Below are positions 27,420-34,243 of a stretch of 45,816 nt of DNA, in pieces. The DNA lies in the NCBI GenBank assembly GCA_020720625.1, contig DYOH01000020.1:1-45816 (forward strand), given 5' to 3'. Position numbers and translations under genes: made by a program. Positions within the stretch are counted from its first letter, which is position 1. Every line of letters starts with the position of its first letter. The notes beneath the pieces are model-generated. The model was not told the origin of the DNA and made no database searches. It was given only the letters and a program-made list of their open reading frames with translations. Origin of the DNA: Acetofilamentum sp. GTDB lineage: Bacteria > Bacteroidota > Bacteroidia > Bacteroidales > DYOH01.

Positions 27420-28072
27420 AAATGTAGATTAAATACCCGATTGAAATTATATAAAATCTGCCTTTGCCATTCGTGTTCGCTGATATTACTTATTTTTTCG
27501 GCTTGCAAATATATTTCTTTTATGTGGATAGGAAATTCATCTGTTTCAAAAAAAATACGGTCGCGCGGCTGAAATACGAAATTTTTGGCTGCTTTTGTAT
27601 TGGTATTCAGTAGGTATTGCCCAAAAGAAAAATAACTGTTATAGGGGAAAAACATGGATGCCGTTTGACTGTTTCCGTTAAAAGCATGCAAAATGAGCGG
27701 TATTTCGGGATGCATTTTTTTGAGCATTGCGGCAAGTTCATCGTAACACTTAACACAATGAAAAATAATCGGTTTCTCATATTCCATGGCCAATTTTAAT
27801 TGCACTTCTAATGCCAGCAACTGAAATTCTTTATTGACGGAAATTGTATGGTCTAAGCCAATTTCTCCAATAGCTAGGCAGTTTTGGTTTTTCAATGCTT
27901 GTTTTAGATTTTCTGTTTGGGCATGGTAATTTTTTGTGGCATGCCAGGGATGTAATCCAACCGAAAAATATTGGCCGGAAGGAATAGTTGTATCCAGATA
28001 TTCCTGTATATCAATATTTTTTATGCTGACTGATTCTTCCGAAAATTGATGTGTGTGTATATCAATATACAT
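27416..28072 (-). CDS. TatD-family metal-dependent hydrolase
   Basis: 218-residue TIM-barrel hydrolase, shorter than the usual 255-265 residues of E. coli TatD/YcfH. Metal-ligand motifs are present: DIHTHQF at the N-terminus, IGEIGLDH near 93, IIFHCVKCYDEL near 124, ILHAFNG near 148 and FFETDEFP near 195. Relatives are 3'-5' DNA exonucleases or deoxyribonucleases. It is the first gene of a two-gene operon with tcdA. On the minus strand, CATTTTTGC (28088-28096), one base off the -7 consensus, lies 16 bases upstream of the start. Divergent from the DPP-IV gene. Confidence 0.9.
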   Translation of the reverse strand: MYIDIHTHQFSEESVSIKNIDIQEYLDTTIPSGQYFSVGLHPWHATKNYHAQTENLKQALKNQNCLAIGEIGLDHTISVNKEFQLLALEVQLKLAMEYEKPIIFHCVKCYDELAAMLKKMHPEIPLILHAFNGNSQTASMFFPYNSYFSFGQYLLNTNTKAAKNFVFQPRDRIFFETDEFPIHIKEIYLQAEKISNISEHEWQRQILYNFNRVFNLHL

Positions 28073-28132
28073 GATGAATGTTTTTTTGCAAAAATGTTTA
28101 CCTTTCGACGGAAATCTAAAAAATATTCAACA

Positions 28133-30310
28133 ATGAAAAAAATAAAGTTTATAGTTATTTTGATATTGTTTCTACCGCTACTTTCCTGTGCCCAGCAGAA
28201 ATTTATGTTAGAGGATTTTGTCAAAAGTCCGCGTTTTTCTGCTCGTTCGGTATACGGTTTGCGCAGTATGAAAGATGGGGAACATTATTCTACGATTAAT
28301 TTTCAATCGCAAAAAATCGAAAAATTTGCCTACAAAACTTGGCAACTGGTTGAAACAATATTGGATTTTGCTCAAATAAATCTCGAAGTTTCAGATTATC
28401 AGTTTTCTGCCGATGAGTCTAAGATTTTGCTCGAAACAAATGTGCGCGAAATTTACAGACGTTCGTTTCTGGCTGATTATTATGTTTACGATTTAAAATC
28501 TAAGAAGCTCGAAAAACTAACGGATGTTGGTTCGGAGCGACTGGCTTCTTTTTCGCCGGATGCACAAAACGTGGCTTTTATGGTCGATAATAATCTGTTT
28601 TACAAAAATTTGACCAGCGAAAAAATTGTTCAAATAAGTGTAGATGGTAAACAAAACGAAATTATTAATGGCGCTCCTGATTGGGTTTACGAGGAAGAAT
28701 TTGGCTATAATCAGGCTTTTGCTTGGTCGCCTGATGGCAAAAAATTAGCTTATTGCAAATTCGACGAACGAAATGTGCACGAATATGGTATGGATGTATT
28801 TGCAGGTGCTGCTCCACGATATACCGAATATGAAACCTACCCGGGGAGATATGTTTGGAAATACCCGAAAGCCGGCGAAAATAATTCGCTGGTGAGTGTA
28901 CATATTTTTATGCTGCTAAATAGCACTACTGTGAAAGCTGATGTGGGTAAAGAAACCGACCAATATATTCCGCGCATCAAATGGACAAATAACCCCGATC
29001 AGTTACTTATTTATCGCTTAAACAGATTGCAAAATCACCTCGAGTTTTTGGCTGCCGATGCCAAAACCGGGCAAACAAAACTTATATATACCGATAAAAA
29101 TCAATATTATGTTGATGATGCTGATTTTGATAAACTTGAGTTTGTTGAAAATGGCTTTATTGTAATGAGTGAACGAGATGGTTGGTCGCATTTGTATTAC
29201 ATGGATATGGATGGAAAGGTATTGGCAAATCTTAGCCCCGGAAATTTTGATGTAACCGATTATTTGGGCTATGACGCAAAAAATAAACTCGTTTATTATC
29301 AGGCAGCTGTCGAAAGCCCAATGGAGCGCGAAGTGTATGCCGTTAGCATAAAGGGAGGAAAAGTAAAAAAATTAAGCACACTGAAAGGTACGAATAACGC
29401 TTCATTTAGTAGCTCATTTCAATATTTTATCAATGATTTTTCAAGTGTGAGCATTCCTCCTTTGGTTACTTTGCATGATGCCAATGGTAAGCAAATTAGA
29501 ATATTGGAAGATAACCAAATGCTGAAAGATCGTTTGAAACAATATCATTTTCAAAATAAAGAGTTTATTAAGATTCCGGTTGAAAATGGAATAGAACTCA
29601 ATGCATGGATATTGAAACCGGCCAATTTTGATGCATCCAAAAAATATCCGCTAATGATAACCCAATATAGCGGTCCTAATTCGCAGCAAGTGCTTAATAG
29701 ATGGAGCATGGGATGGGAATATTTGTTGGCGCAGGATAGTATCTTGGTCGTTTCTGTAGACCCCAGAGGAACAGGGGCAAGGGGTGAAGCTTTTCGAAAG
29801 GCAACTTATAAACAATTAGGTAAATACGAATCAGACGATATGGTTGCAGCGGCAAGATATTTGGCCGGTTTGAATTTTGTGAACGCTAAGAAAATGGCTA
29901 TTTGGGGCTGGAGTTATGGTGGTTTTATGACTTTGCTGGCCATGTCGAAGGGCGATGGTGTTTTTTCTGCCGGAATTTCTGTGGCTCCTGTTACCAACTG
30001 GCGATTTTACGATAATATTTACACAGAGCGTTTTATGCGTACCCCACTGGAGAATGCTGCTGGATACGATGAAAATTCGCCAATTAATATGATAAATAAC
30101 TTGCAAGGAAATTTGTTTCTCATTCATGGTTTGGCCGACGATAATGTGCATTTTCAAAATTCGGCAGAGTATATTGCCGCCGCTATAGAGGCCGACAAAC
30201 ACCTTCAGGTGATGATTTATCCAAATAAAAATCATGGTATTTACGGCGGAAATACACGTTGGTATTTATATACTCAAATGTATCGGTTTCTGTTGAACGA
30301 ATTAAAATAA
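28133..30310 (+). CDS. Dipeptidyl-peptidase IV, S9 family, lipoprotein
   Basis: About 725 residues from ATG 28133, chosen because it gives a clean lipoprotein signal (MKKIKFIVILILFLPLLSC). A longer in-frame start at 28046 would run into the divergent TatD gene. Serine exopeptidase releasing X-Pro/X-Ala dipeptides. The N-terminal half is an eight-bladed-propeller-like region with the Glu-containing DWVYEEEFGY motif that binds the substrate N-terminus. The C-terminal alpha/beta hydrolase has nucleophile S594 in GWSYGG, D669 in ADDNVHF, and H701 in NKNHGIYGG. All catalytic residues are intact. Together with the M28 enzyme it suggests peptide use in the periplasm or at the surface. Confidence 0.95.
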   Translation: MKKIKFIVILILFLPLLSCAQQKFMLEDFVKSPRFSARSVYGLRSMKDGEHYSTINFQSQKIEKFAYKTWQLVETILDFAQINLEVSDYQFSADESKILLETNVREIYRRSFLADYYVYDLKSKKLEKLTDVGSERLASFSPDAQNVAFMVDNNLFYKNLTSEKIVQISVDGKQNEIINGAPDWVYEEEFGYNQAFAWSPDGKKLAYCKFDERNVHEYGMDVFAGAAPRYTEYETYPGRYVWKYPKAGENNSLVSVHIFMLLNSTTVKADVGKETDQYIPRIKWTNNPDQLLIYRLNRLQNHLEFLAADAKTGQTKLIYTDKNQYYVDDADFDKLEFVENGFIVMSERDGWSHLYYMDMDGKVLANLSPGNFDVTDYLGYDAKNKLVYYQAAVESPMEREVYAVSIKGGKVKKLSTLKGTNNASFSSSFQYFINDFSSVSIPPLVTLHDANGKQIRILEDNQMLKDRLKQYHFQNKEFIKIPVENGIELNAWILKPANFDASKKYPLMITQYSGPNSQQVLNRWSMGWEYLLAQDSILVVSVDPRGTGARGEAFRKATYKQLGKYESDDMVAAARYLAGLNFVNAKKMAIWGWSYGGFMTLLAMSKGDGVFSAGISVAPVTNWRFYDNIYTERFMRTPLENAAGYDENSPINMINNLQGNLFLIHGLADDNVHFQNSAEYIAAAIEADKHLQVMIYPNKNHGIYGGNTRWYLYTQMYRFLLNELK

Positions 30311-30416
30311 TTACAATGTATGTATTTAATATAATGTAAATTAAAACACATTTTATTACTTTGGGTTCAATTTAAATAAAACTATTTAGTACAATAACAC
30401 AAATCGTGTATGAAAG

Positions 30417-30446
30417 AAAGTTCGGCAATAAACCGAACTTTTTTTG
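30417..30446 (+). terminator. Terminator between the DPP-IV and response regulator genes
   Basis: AAAGTTCGG-CAATAAA-CCGAACTTT (30417-30441), a 9-bp stem followed by a T-run to 30445. It lies 106 bases past the DPP-IV stop and 58 bases before the next start, isolating the two transcription units. Confidence 0.8.
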
Positions 30447-30503
30447 GTTTGAAAGTATGCCATCACAAAAAAAAATTGTAATTTTACCTAAATACAAAAA
30501 TCT

Positions 30504-31271
30504 ATGACCGAAAAACTTAAAATAATTGTCATCCAACAAAAGAATAAACTAGAAAATAAATTAGAGGAGTATCTTGGCGAACACGTGGTGCGCCTTTCTT
30601 TCGATGATGTGGATATTAAACACCTACCGGAAGATACAAATATGATAGCAATCTATTTTAATGATGTCGACCAGAATTTAACCCAATTTTTGCGCGAAAT
30701 AAAAAGCTCTAAATGGTCTCATATACCACTTATTGCCCTTATGGATAAAATTGAAGAGAGTTTTACAAAGAATATTCTTAAACTTGGGTTTAGTAATTAT
30801 ATTTCTTTAGATACTGAAACTCATGTTATTTGCGAAGATTTGAAATTTTACGTTGAAACGGCTACTCAAAAAGCACGCGTTTTTTCGCGAATATCAGTGG
30901 CCATAATAGACGATGATTTTTTACATAATGAGTTAATTAAGCGCTTACTCGAAGCAAATGGAGTTCAAAAAATTCATTTGTATCAAAATCCGGAAGAGTT
31001 TTTGGCAAAATCTGTTGAATTTGATATTTTTTTGGTCGATCTGGTATTGAAAAAATCTAACGGAATTCAACTAATAAAAAAAATATCCGATGCCTTTCCG
31101 GCTTCGCTTATTTTTATCATGTCTTCGCTTTCCGAAGATAAAATTGTGGCAACTGCTTACGATGCCGGAGCCGACGATTTTATCTTTAAACCTATTAAAC
31201 CATCGGTGTTTTTATCGAAAATTTTTGCAAGGATACGGAAAAAGAATGCTCAACAATACATAAATAAATAA
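30504..31271 (+). CDS. Response regulator with two receiver domains and no output domain
   Basis: 255 residues. Residues about 5-118 have receiver-like secondary structure (KLKIIVIQQKN, MIAIYFNDV, HIPLIALMD, FSNYISLD) but no acidic pocket or phosphoacceptor Asp, so this half looks like a pseudoreceiver. Residues about 130-250 form a canonical receiver: acidic D136/D137, phosphoacceptor D179 (FLVDLVL), Ser at 207-208 and K229 (FIFKPIKP). No DNA-binding or enzymatic domain follows, so it should act through protein contacts. It is 10 bases before the Usp-domain gene in the same orientation, so that protein is a likely partner. No histidine kinase is nearby. Confidence 0.88.
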   Translation: MTEKLKIIVIQQKNKLENKLEEYLGEHVVRLSFDDVDIKHLPEDTNMIAIYFNDVDQNLTQFLREIKSSKWSHIPLIALMDKIEESFTKNILKLGFSNYISLDTETHVICEDLKFYVETATQKARVFSRISVAIIDDDFLHNELIKRLLEANGVQKIHLYQNPEEFLAKSVEFDIFLVDLVLKKSNGIQLIKKISDAFPASLIFIMSSLSEDKIVATAYDAGADDFIFKPIKPSVFLSKIFARIRKKNAQQYINK

Positions 31272-31281
31272 ACCTTAAACT

Positions 31282-32868
31282 ATGAAATTGTCGAAAGAAA
31301 TAACATCAATCCTGGAGCGGTCCGACGATTTTTTTACTAAAACGAGTAAATTAATTGCTGCAGGTTTGGGGCATTTGGCTGTTTCGCCGCTTTATTTGTC
31401 TATTTATCACGCAATTAGTGCTTTAGCCTATAAGAATGGATCTGTGGCATCTTCCGATGAAGAGTTAATGCGGTGGTTTCAGGATTTTAATGCAGAAAAG
31501 CAATTTTGTAATTCTCAGTTGCCCTCTTTTTTTAGAAAATTGTATATCGAAAAGCAAAATCTTGAATACAAAAAAGATTATTCTGTATCGGACGAAAAAA
31601 TAATGCTCTGGTTTGAAGAGGTGCTGAAGTACAGAAACGAAATTATTGCTGAAGTTAAGAAAATACCCGATTTTAGTCCACAAGTTGTGCTCTACCTAAA
31701 GTATTTTATGCTAACAAAAAGTTTATCCGATGAACACGAGAATGCCAAAAATACTTTTATTGAAGAGTTAAAGCACAAAGTAATTGGAAGCAATCCTAAA
31801 GTACTTTCTGCATTCAACGAATTAATGGCCAAACCGGATAAACTTGAATTATACGGTGCTTTTAAAATCAGATTCCTTGATTTTTTGGAGGAGAATCCCG
31901 AGAGAGTCGACGATTTGCATAGTTTACTCGAAACTTCGCCCGATTTACCCAAATCGGCCGTTGAAGCTATTCCTGCCGAACCTGAGCCCGCAGAAAAAAA
32001 GCAACACGATGTAATACAAATGCAAACAGAAAAGTCCCTTGAAGAGCATCCCATTATTGTACCTTGGGATTTTACCAAAATATCGGAGTATGCGCTTGAA
32101 TATGCCGTTAACTTTGCACATTTGGCCAAGGGTAAAATTTATTTGCTGCATGTGGTAAAAAAAGATACCGATTTGGTTGGGATTGAACCCAAATTAAAAG
32201 CCGAAATTCAGCGAATTAAGCGAGATCATCAGGTGGAAGCTTTCCCAGTAATTCGCACAGGATCTATTTTTAGCATTATTACCGATTTTGCCGAAGAGAT
32301 TAAAGCCAAGCTCGTAATTATGGGGACGCACGGAAAGCAAGGCATGCAAAAGCTTACCGGAAGTAATGCATTGAAAGTTATGCTGAACACAAAAGTTCCT
32401 TTCATTATTGTGCAAAAACCTCCACAAAGAAACGAAATTAAAAATGTGGTTTTTCCGGTGGATTATCGAACGGAGATTAAGCAAAAAGTGAATCAGGCAA
32501 GGTATCTGAATAAGTACTACGATTTGAAATTTTATATCTCGAAACCTGAAGTTATCAAAATTGAAAATATTCGCAAAAAAACACTCAACAATCTGCACTT
32601 TATGCGCATGTTTTTTGTGCAACATGGTATAGACCACGAAATTGTGGATGTGAAAAATACCAAAGACTGGTCGGAAGCTACCCTTAAACTGGCATCGGAA
32701 TTAAATGCCGATTTGATTATTATTGTGCTTACAAAAGAACTGGGACTTCCGGATATGCTTTTTGGTGCCGAAGAAGAAAAAATTATTATGAATCCCGAAG
32801 GTATTCCGGTAATGTGCATTAATCCGCCTCCTGCCAAAAACTGGACTTTTAATAGTGGGTTTGGTTGA
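31282..32868 (+). CDS. Universal stress protein with novel helical N-terminal region and two Usp domains
   Basis: 528 residues. Residues 1-225 are predominantly helical and charged, and I recognise no family. A proline/acid-rich linker (about 226-255) joins two Usp-fold domains: Usp1 at 257-378 begins IIVPWDFTKISEYALEYAVNFA and has the nucleotide loop GTHGKQGMQKLTGS near 348-361, so it probably binds ATP. Usp2 at about 386-514 keeps the fold outline (NVVFPVDYRTEIKQKVNQA, ADLIIIVLT) but lacks the G-x2-G-x8/9-GS loop. It follows the double-receiver regulator by 10 bases, and a hairpin plus terminator follow. I infer a cytoplasmic stress or energy-state response module; the actual role is unknown. 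Confidence 0.85.
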   Translation: MKLSKEITSILERSDDFFTKTSKLIAAGLGHLAVSPLYLSIYHAISALAYKNGSVASSDEELMRWFQDFNAEKQFCNSQLPSFFRKLYIEKQNLEYKKDYSVSDEKIMLWFEEVLKYRNEIIAEVKKIPDFSPQVVLYLKYFMLTKSLSDEHENAKNTFIEELKHKVIGSNPKVLSAFNELMAKPDKLELYGAFKIRFLDFLEENPERVDDLHSLLETSPDLPKSAVEAIPAEPEPAEKKQHDVIQMQTEKSLEEHPIIVPWDFTKISEYALEYAVNFAHLAKGKIYLLHVVKKDTDLVGIEPKLKAEIQRIKRDHQVEAFPVIRTGSIFSIITDFAEEIKAKLVIMGTHGKQGMQKLTGSNALKVMLNTKVPFIIVQKPPQRNEIKNVVFPVDYRTEIKQKVNQARYLNKYYDLKFYISKPEVIKIENIRKKTLNNLHFMRMFFVQHGIDHEIVDVKNTKDWSEATLKLASELNADLIIIVLTKELGLPDMLFGAEEEKIIMNPEGIPVMCINPPPAKNWTFNSGFG

Positions 32869-32879
32869 TTTTTTTTATT

Positions 32880-32895
32880 CGCAGCAATAGCTGCG
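32880..32895 (+). other. Short hairpin after the Usp gene
   Basis: CGCAGC-AATA-GCTGCG, a perfect 6-bp GC-rich stem 12 bases past the stop, without a U-tract. It precedes the real terminator and may stabilise the mRNA end. Confidence 0.5.
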
Positions 32896-32917
32896 AGCGC
32901 CTGAAAAATGGATATAT

Positions 32918-32955
32918 AGCCATCAAGAGCACAGCCTTTCTTGATGGCTTTTTTT
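32918..32955 (+). terminator. Terminator of the response regulator-Usp unit
   Basis: AGCCATCAAG (32918-32927) pairs perfectly with CTTGATGGCT (32940-32949) around a 12-base loop, followed by seven T residues (32949-32955). The first units of the 9-bp tandem repeat begin inside this T-run. Confidence 0.85.
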
Positions 32956-33182
32956 GTTTAGATTGTTTAGATTGTTTAGATTGTTTAGATTGTTTAGATT
33001 GTTTAGATTGTTTAGATTGTTTAGATTGTTTAGATTGTTTAGATTGTTTAGATTGTTTAGATTGTTTAGATTGTTTAGATTGTTTAGATTGTTTAGATTG
33101 TTTAGATTGTTTAGATTGTTTAGATTGTTTAGATTGTTTAGATTGTTTAGATTGTTTAGATTGTTTAGATTGTTTAGATTGT
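32954..33182. repeat. 9-bp perfect tandem repeat (TTGTTTAGA), about 25 copies
   Basis: 229 bases of uninterrupted period-9 sequence, unit TTGTTTAGA, about 25.4 copies without a single substitution. Because 9 is a multiple of three, several frames stay open and give Phe-Arg-Leu, Asp-Cys-Leu or Ser-Lys-Gln strings that should not be annotated as genes. The array lies between two converging terminators (Usp gene on the left, S24 repressor on the right). There are no spacers, so it is not a CRISPR array. Perfect identity implies recent or ongoing expansion by slippage. The copy number given by an assembly may be inaccurate. Confidence 0.97.
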
Positions 33183-33228
33183 AACATATTAAATCACTAA
33201 ATAAACTAAAAACTAAAAGTAAGGTTAA

Positions 33229-33259
33229 AAAGGCCGGAATACGAGATTTTCCGACCTTT
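33229..33259 (-). terminator. Terminator of the S24 repressor gene
   Basis: On the minus strand AAAGGTCGGAA and TTCCGGCCTTT pair as an 11-bp stem with one G-U wobble around a 9-base loop, followed by a short T-run. It lies 23 bases past the repressor stop. Confidence 0.75.
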
Positions 33260-33281
33260 GAACTTGCATACGAAAAAAAAA

Positions 33282-34088
33282 CTACGATTCTAAATTAAAT
33301 TTATCTTGAATAAGGCTTAATTGCGATTGTAATTTCGAAATCTGGCCAATAATATCATTCTGTGGAATTTGGGGTGAGGGAATTTCGGGACTGATGTAGT
33401 TTACAAATCGCCAAATTTCTCTTATTTCTCCAACATTCATTTCGTAAGGTTTGTAAATGGGGTTTAGCGAATGTAACTTAAAGCTTCTTTTTTCTTCGAG
33501 CAAATTTTCGACTATCTTAAAAACCAAACCATCGTTATAAGTAAGTAGAATACATGGTGTGTTGGTTTTTAACCGCTGCCAGTCGAGCACAAATTCGCCG
33601 GTAACATAAGCTCCCTGCGGGATGGGCAACATTGAATCGCCACTAATTTGAAAACTACGGTATTTTTTTTCTTTTTCCAGAAACGGGAGTTGGAAAACCG
33701 GTAGTTCGCGAATATACTCAGGGTCGGCAAAACCATTGGTATACCCGGCTTTGGCTTTTTCGGGCACAAGTTCTATGTTTTCTTTGTTTTTGGCATCTAC
33801 CGTAGTAGCGAGTATACGCACTTTGCTTCCGCTTACATATACATCGAACCCACGCTCTATTTCGGAGAGTAAGCTTTCCGAAAGGCTCGATAAATCTACT
33901 TTTACAAGCGTATCTATAGATATTTTGAAATATTCGGAAAAGGCCACCAAAATTTTCATTCCAGGCTCTGCCACATCGTTTTCGTAGCCGCTGAGTGTTG
34001 GCCTTTTAATGCTAATTGCATGAGATACATCGTCTTGTGTTCTTCCGCGGCGTTTACGAAGCAATTTGATATTTTTTCCAAAAAACAT
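33282..34088 (-). CDS. XRE-type repressor with S24 (LexA/CI-like) self-cleavage domain
   Basis: 268 residues. An N-terminal helix-turn-helix (about 4-64; RGRTQDDVSHAISIKRPTLSGYENDVAEPGM) binds DNA. The S24 peptidase domain follows: likely cleavage site A114-G115 (KAKAGYTNGF), nucleophile S152 in ISGDSMLP, and general base K191 in GLVFKIV. Proteins of this type cleave themselves when stimulated by RecA filaments, lifting repression. A C-terminal tail (about 244-265) looks like a short coiled coil. It is divergent from the DNA polymerase IV gene across 155 bases that carry two matching dyads, so it probably represses both that gene and itself. Prophage CI-type origin is possible, but no phage genes are nearby. 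Confidence 0.9.
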   Translation of the reverse strand: MFFGKNIKLLRKRRGRTQDDVSHAISIKRPTLSGYENDVAEPGMKILVAFSEYFKISIDTLVKVDLSSLSESLLSEIERGFDVYVSGSKVRILATTVDAKNKENIELVPEKAKAGYTNGFADPEYIRELPVFQLPFLEKEKKYRSFQISGDSMLPIPQGAYVTGEFVLDWQRLKTNTPCILLTYNDGLVFKIVENLLEEKRSFKLHSLNPIYKPYEMNVGEIREIWRFVNYISPEIPSPQIPQNDIIGQISKLQSQLSLIQDKFNLES

Positions 34089-34114
34089 AAAAATAATTTT
34101 TTTGTTTTTATTAT

Positions 34115-34135
34115 TTTGATTAATTTATAATCGAA
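34115..34135. promoter_or_regulatory. Candidate repressor operator 1
   Basis: TTTGATTA-ATTTA-TAATCGAA, an 8-bp dyad with one mismatch and a 5-base spacer, starting 27 bases from the repressor ATG. It has the same sequence and spacing as operator 2, centre-to-centre distance 23 bases. Confidence 0.6.
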
Positions 34136-34137
34136 AT

Positions 34138-34158
34138 TTTGATTAAAAACTAATCAAA
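34138..34158. promoter_or_regulatory. Candidate repressor operator 2
   Basis: TTTGATTA-AAAAC-TAATCAAA, a perfect 8-bp dyad with a 5-base spacer. The size and symmetry fit a dimeric helix-turn-helix repressor, and it lies between the divergent repressor and polymerase genes. Confidence 0.65.
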
Positions 34159-34184
34159 GATAGGCAAAAAATTTTAAATACAAA

Positions 34185-34222
34185 ATTATCAGAAAAAAAA
34201 ATAATGTTTTTTTTCTGATAAT
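34185..34222. promoter_or_regulatory. Perfect 16-bp inverted repeat upstream of dinB
   Basis: ATTATCAGAAAAAAAA (34185-34200), spacer ATAATG, TTTTTTTTCTGATAAT (34207-34222). It ends 21 bases before the polymerase ATG, so it would fall in or next to the promoter or mRNA leader. It could be a further protein-binding site, a cruciform or an RNA hairpin; its half-site ATTATCAG differs from the operators. Confidence 0.7.
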
Positions 34223-34228
34223 GATAAA

Positions 34229-34236
34229 TAAGGAGG
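34229..34236 (+). promoter_or_regulatory. dinB: Strong Shine-Dalgarno sequence for dinB
   Basis: AAGGAGG followed by 8-9 bases to the ATG at 34244, a near-perfect ribosome binding site. Such sites are uncommon in Bacteroidota and fix the start codon here. Confidence 0.7.
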
Positions 34237-34243
34237 GTGGAAC

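Noticed and set aside
28046-28132. Extended N-terminus of the DPP-IV peptidase
   Set aside because: It would overlap the divergent TatD start and would bury the clear lipoprotein signal peptide that begins at 28133.
32954-33182. CRISPR array
   Set aside because: Units are directly adjacent with no spacers, the repeat is far too short, and no cas genes are present.
32849-33200. Open frames of 76-112 codons encoding (FRL)n, (DCL)n and (QSK)n strings
   Set aside because: They arise only because the 9-bp repeat is a multiple of three and has stops in few frames; there is no start context, and they overlap two terminators.
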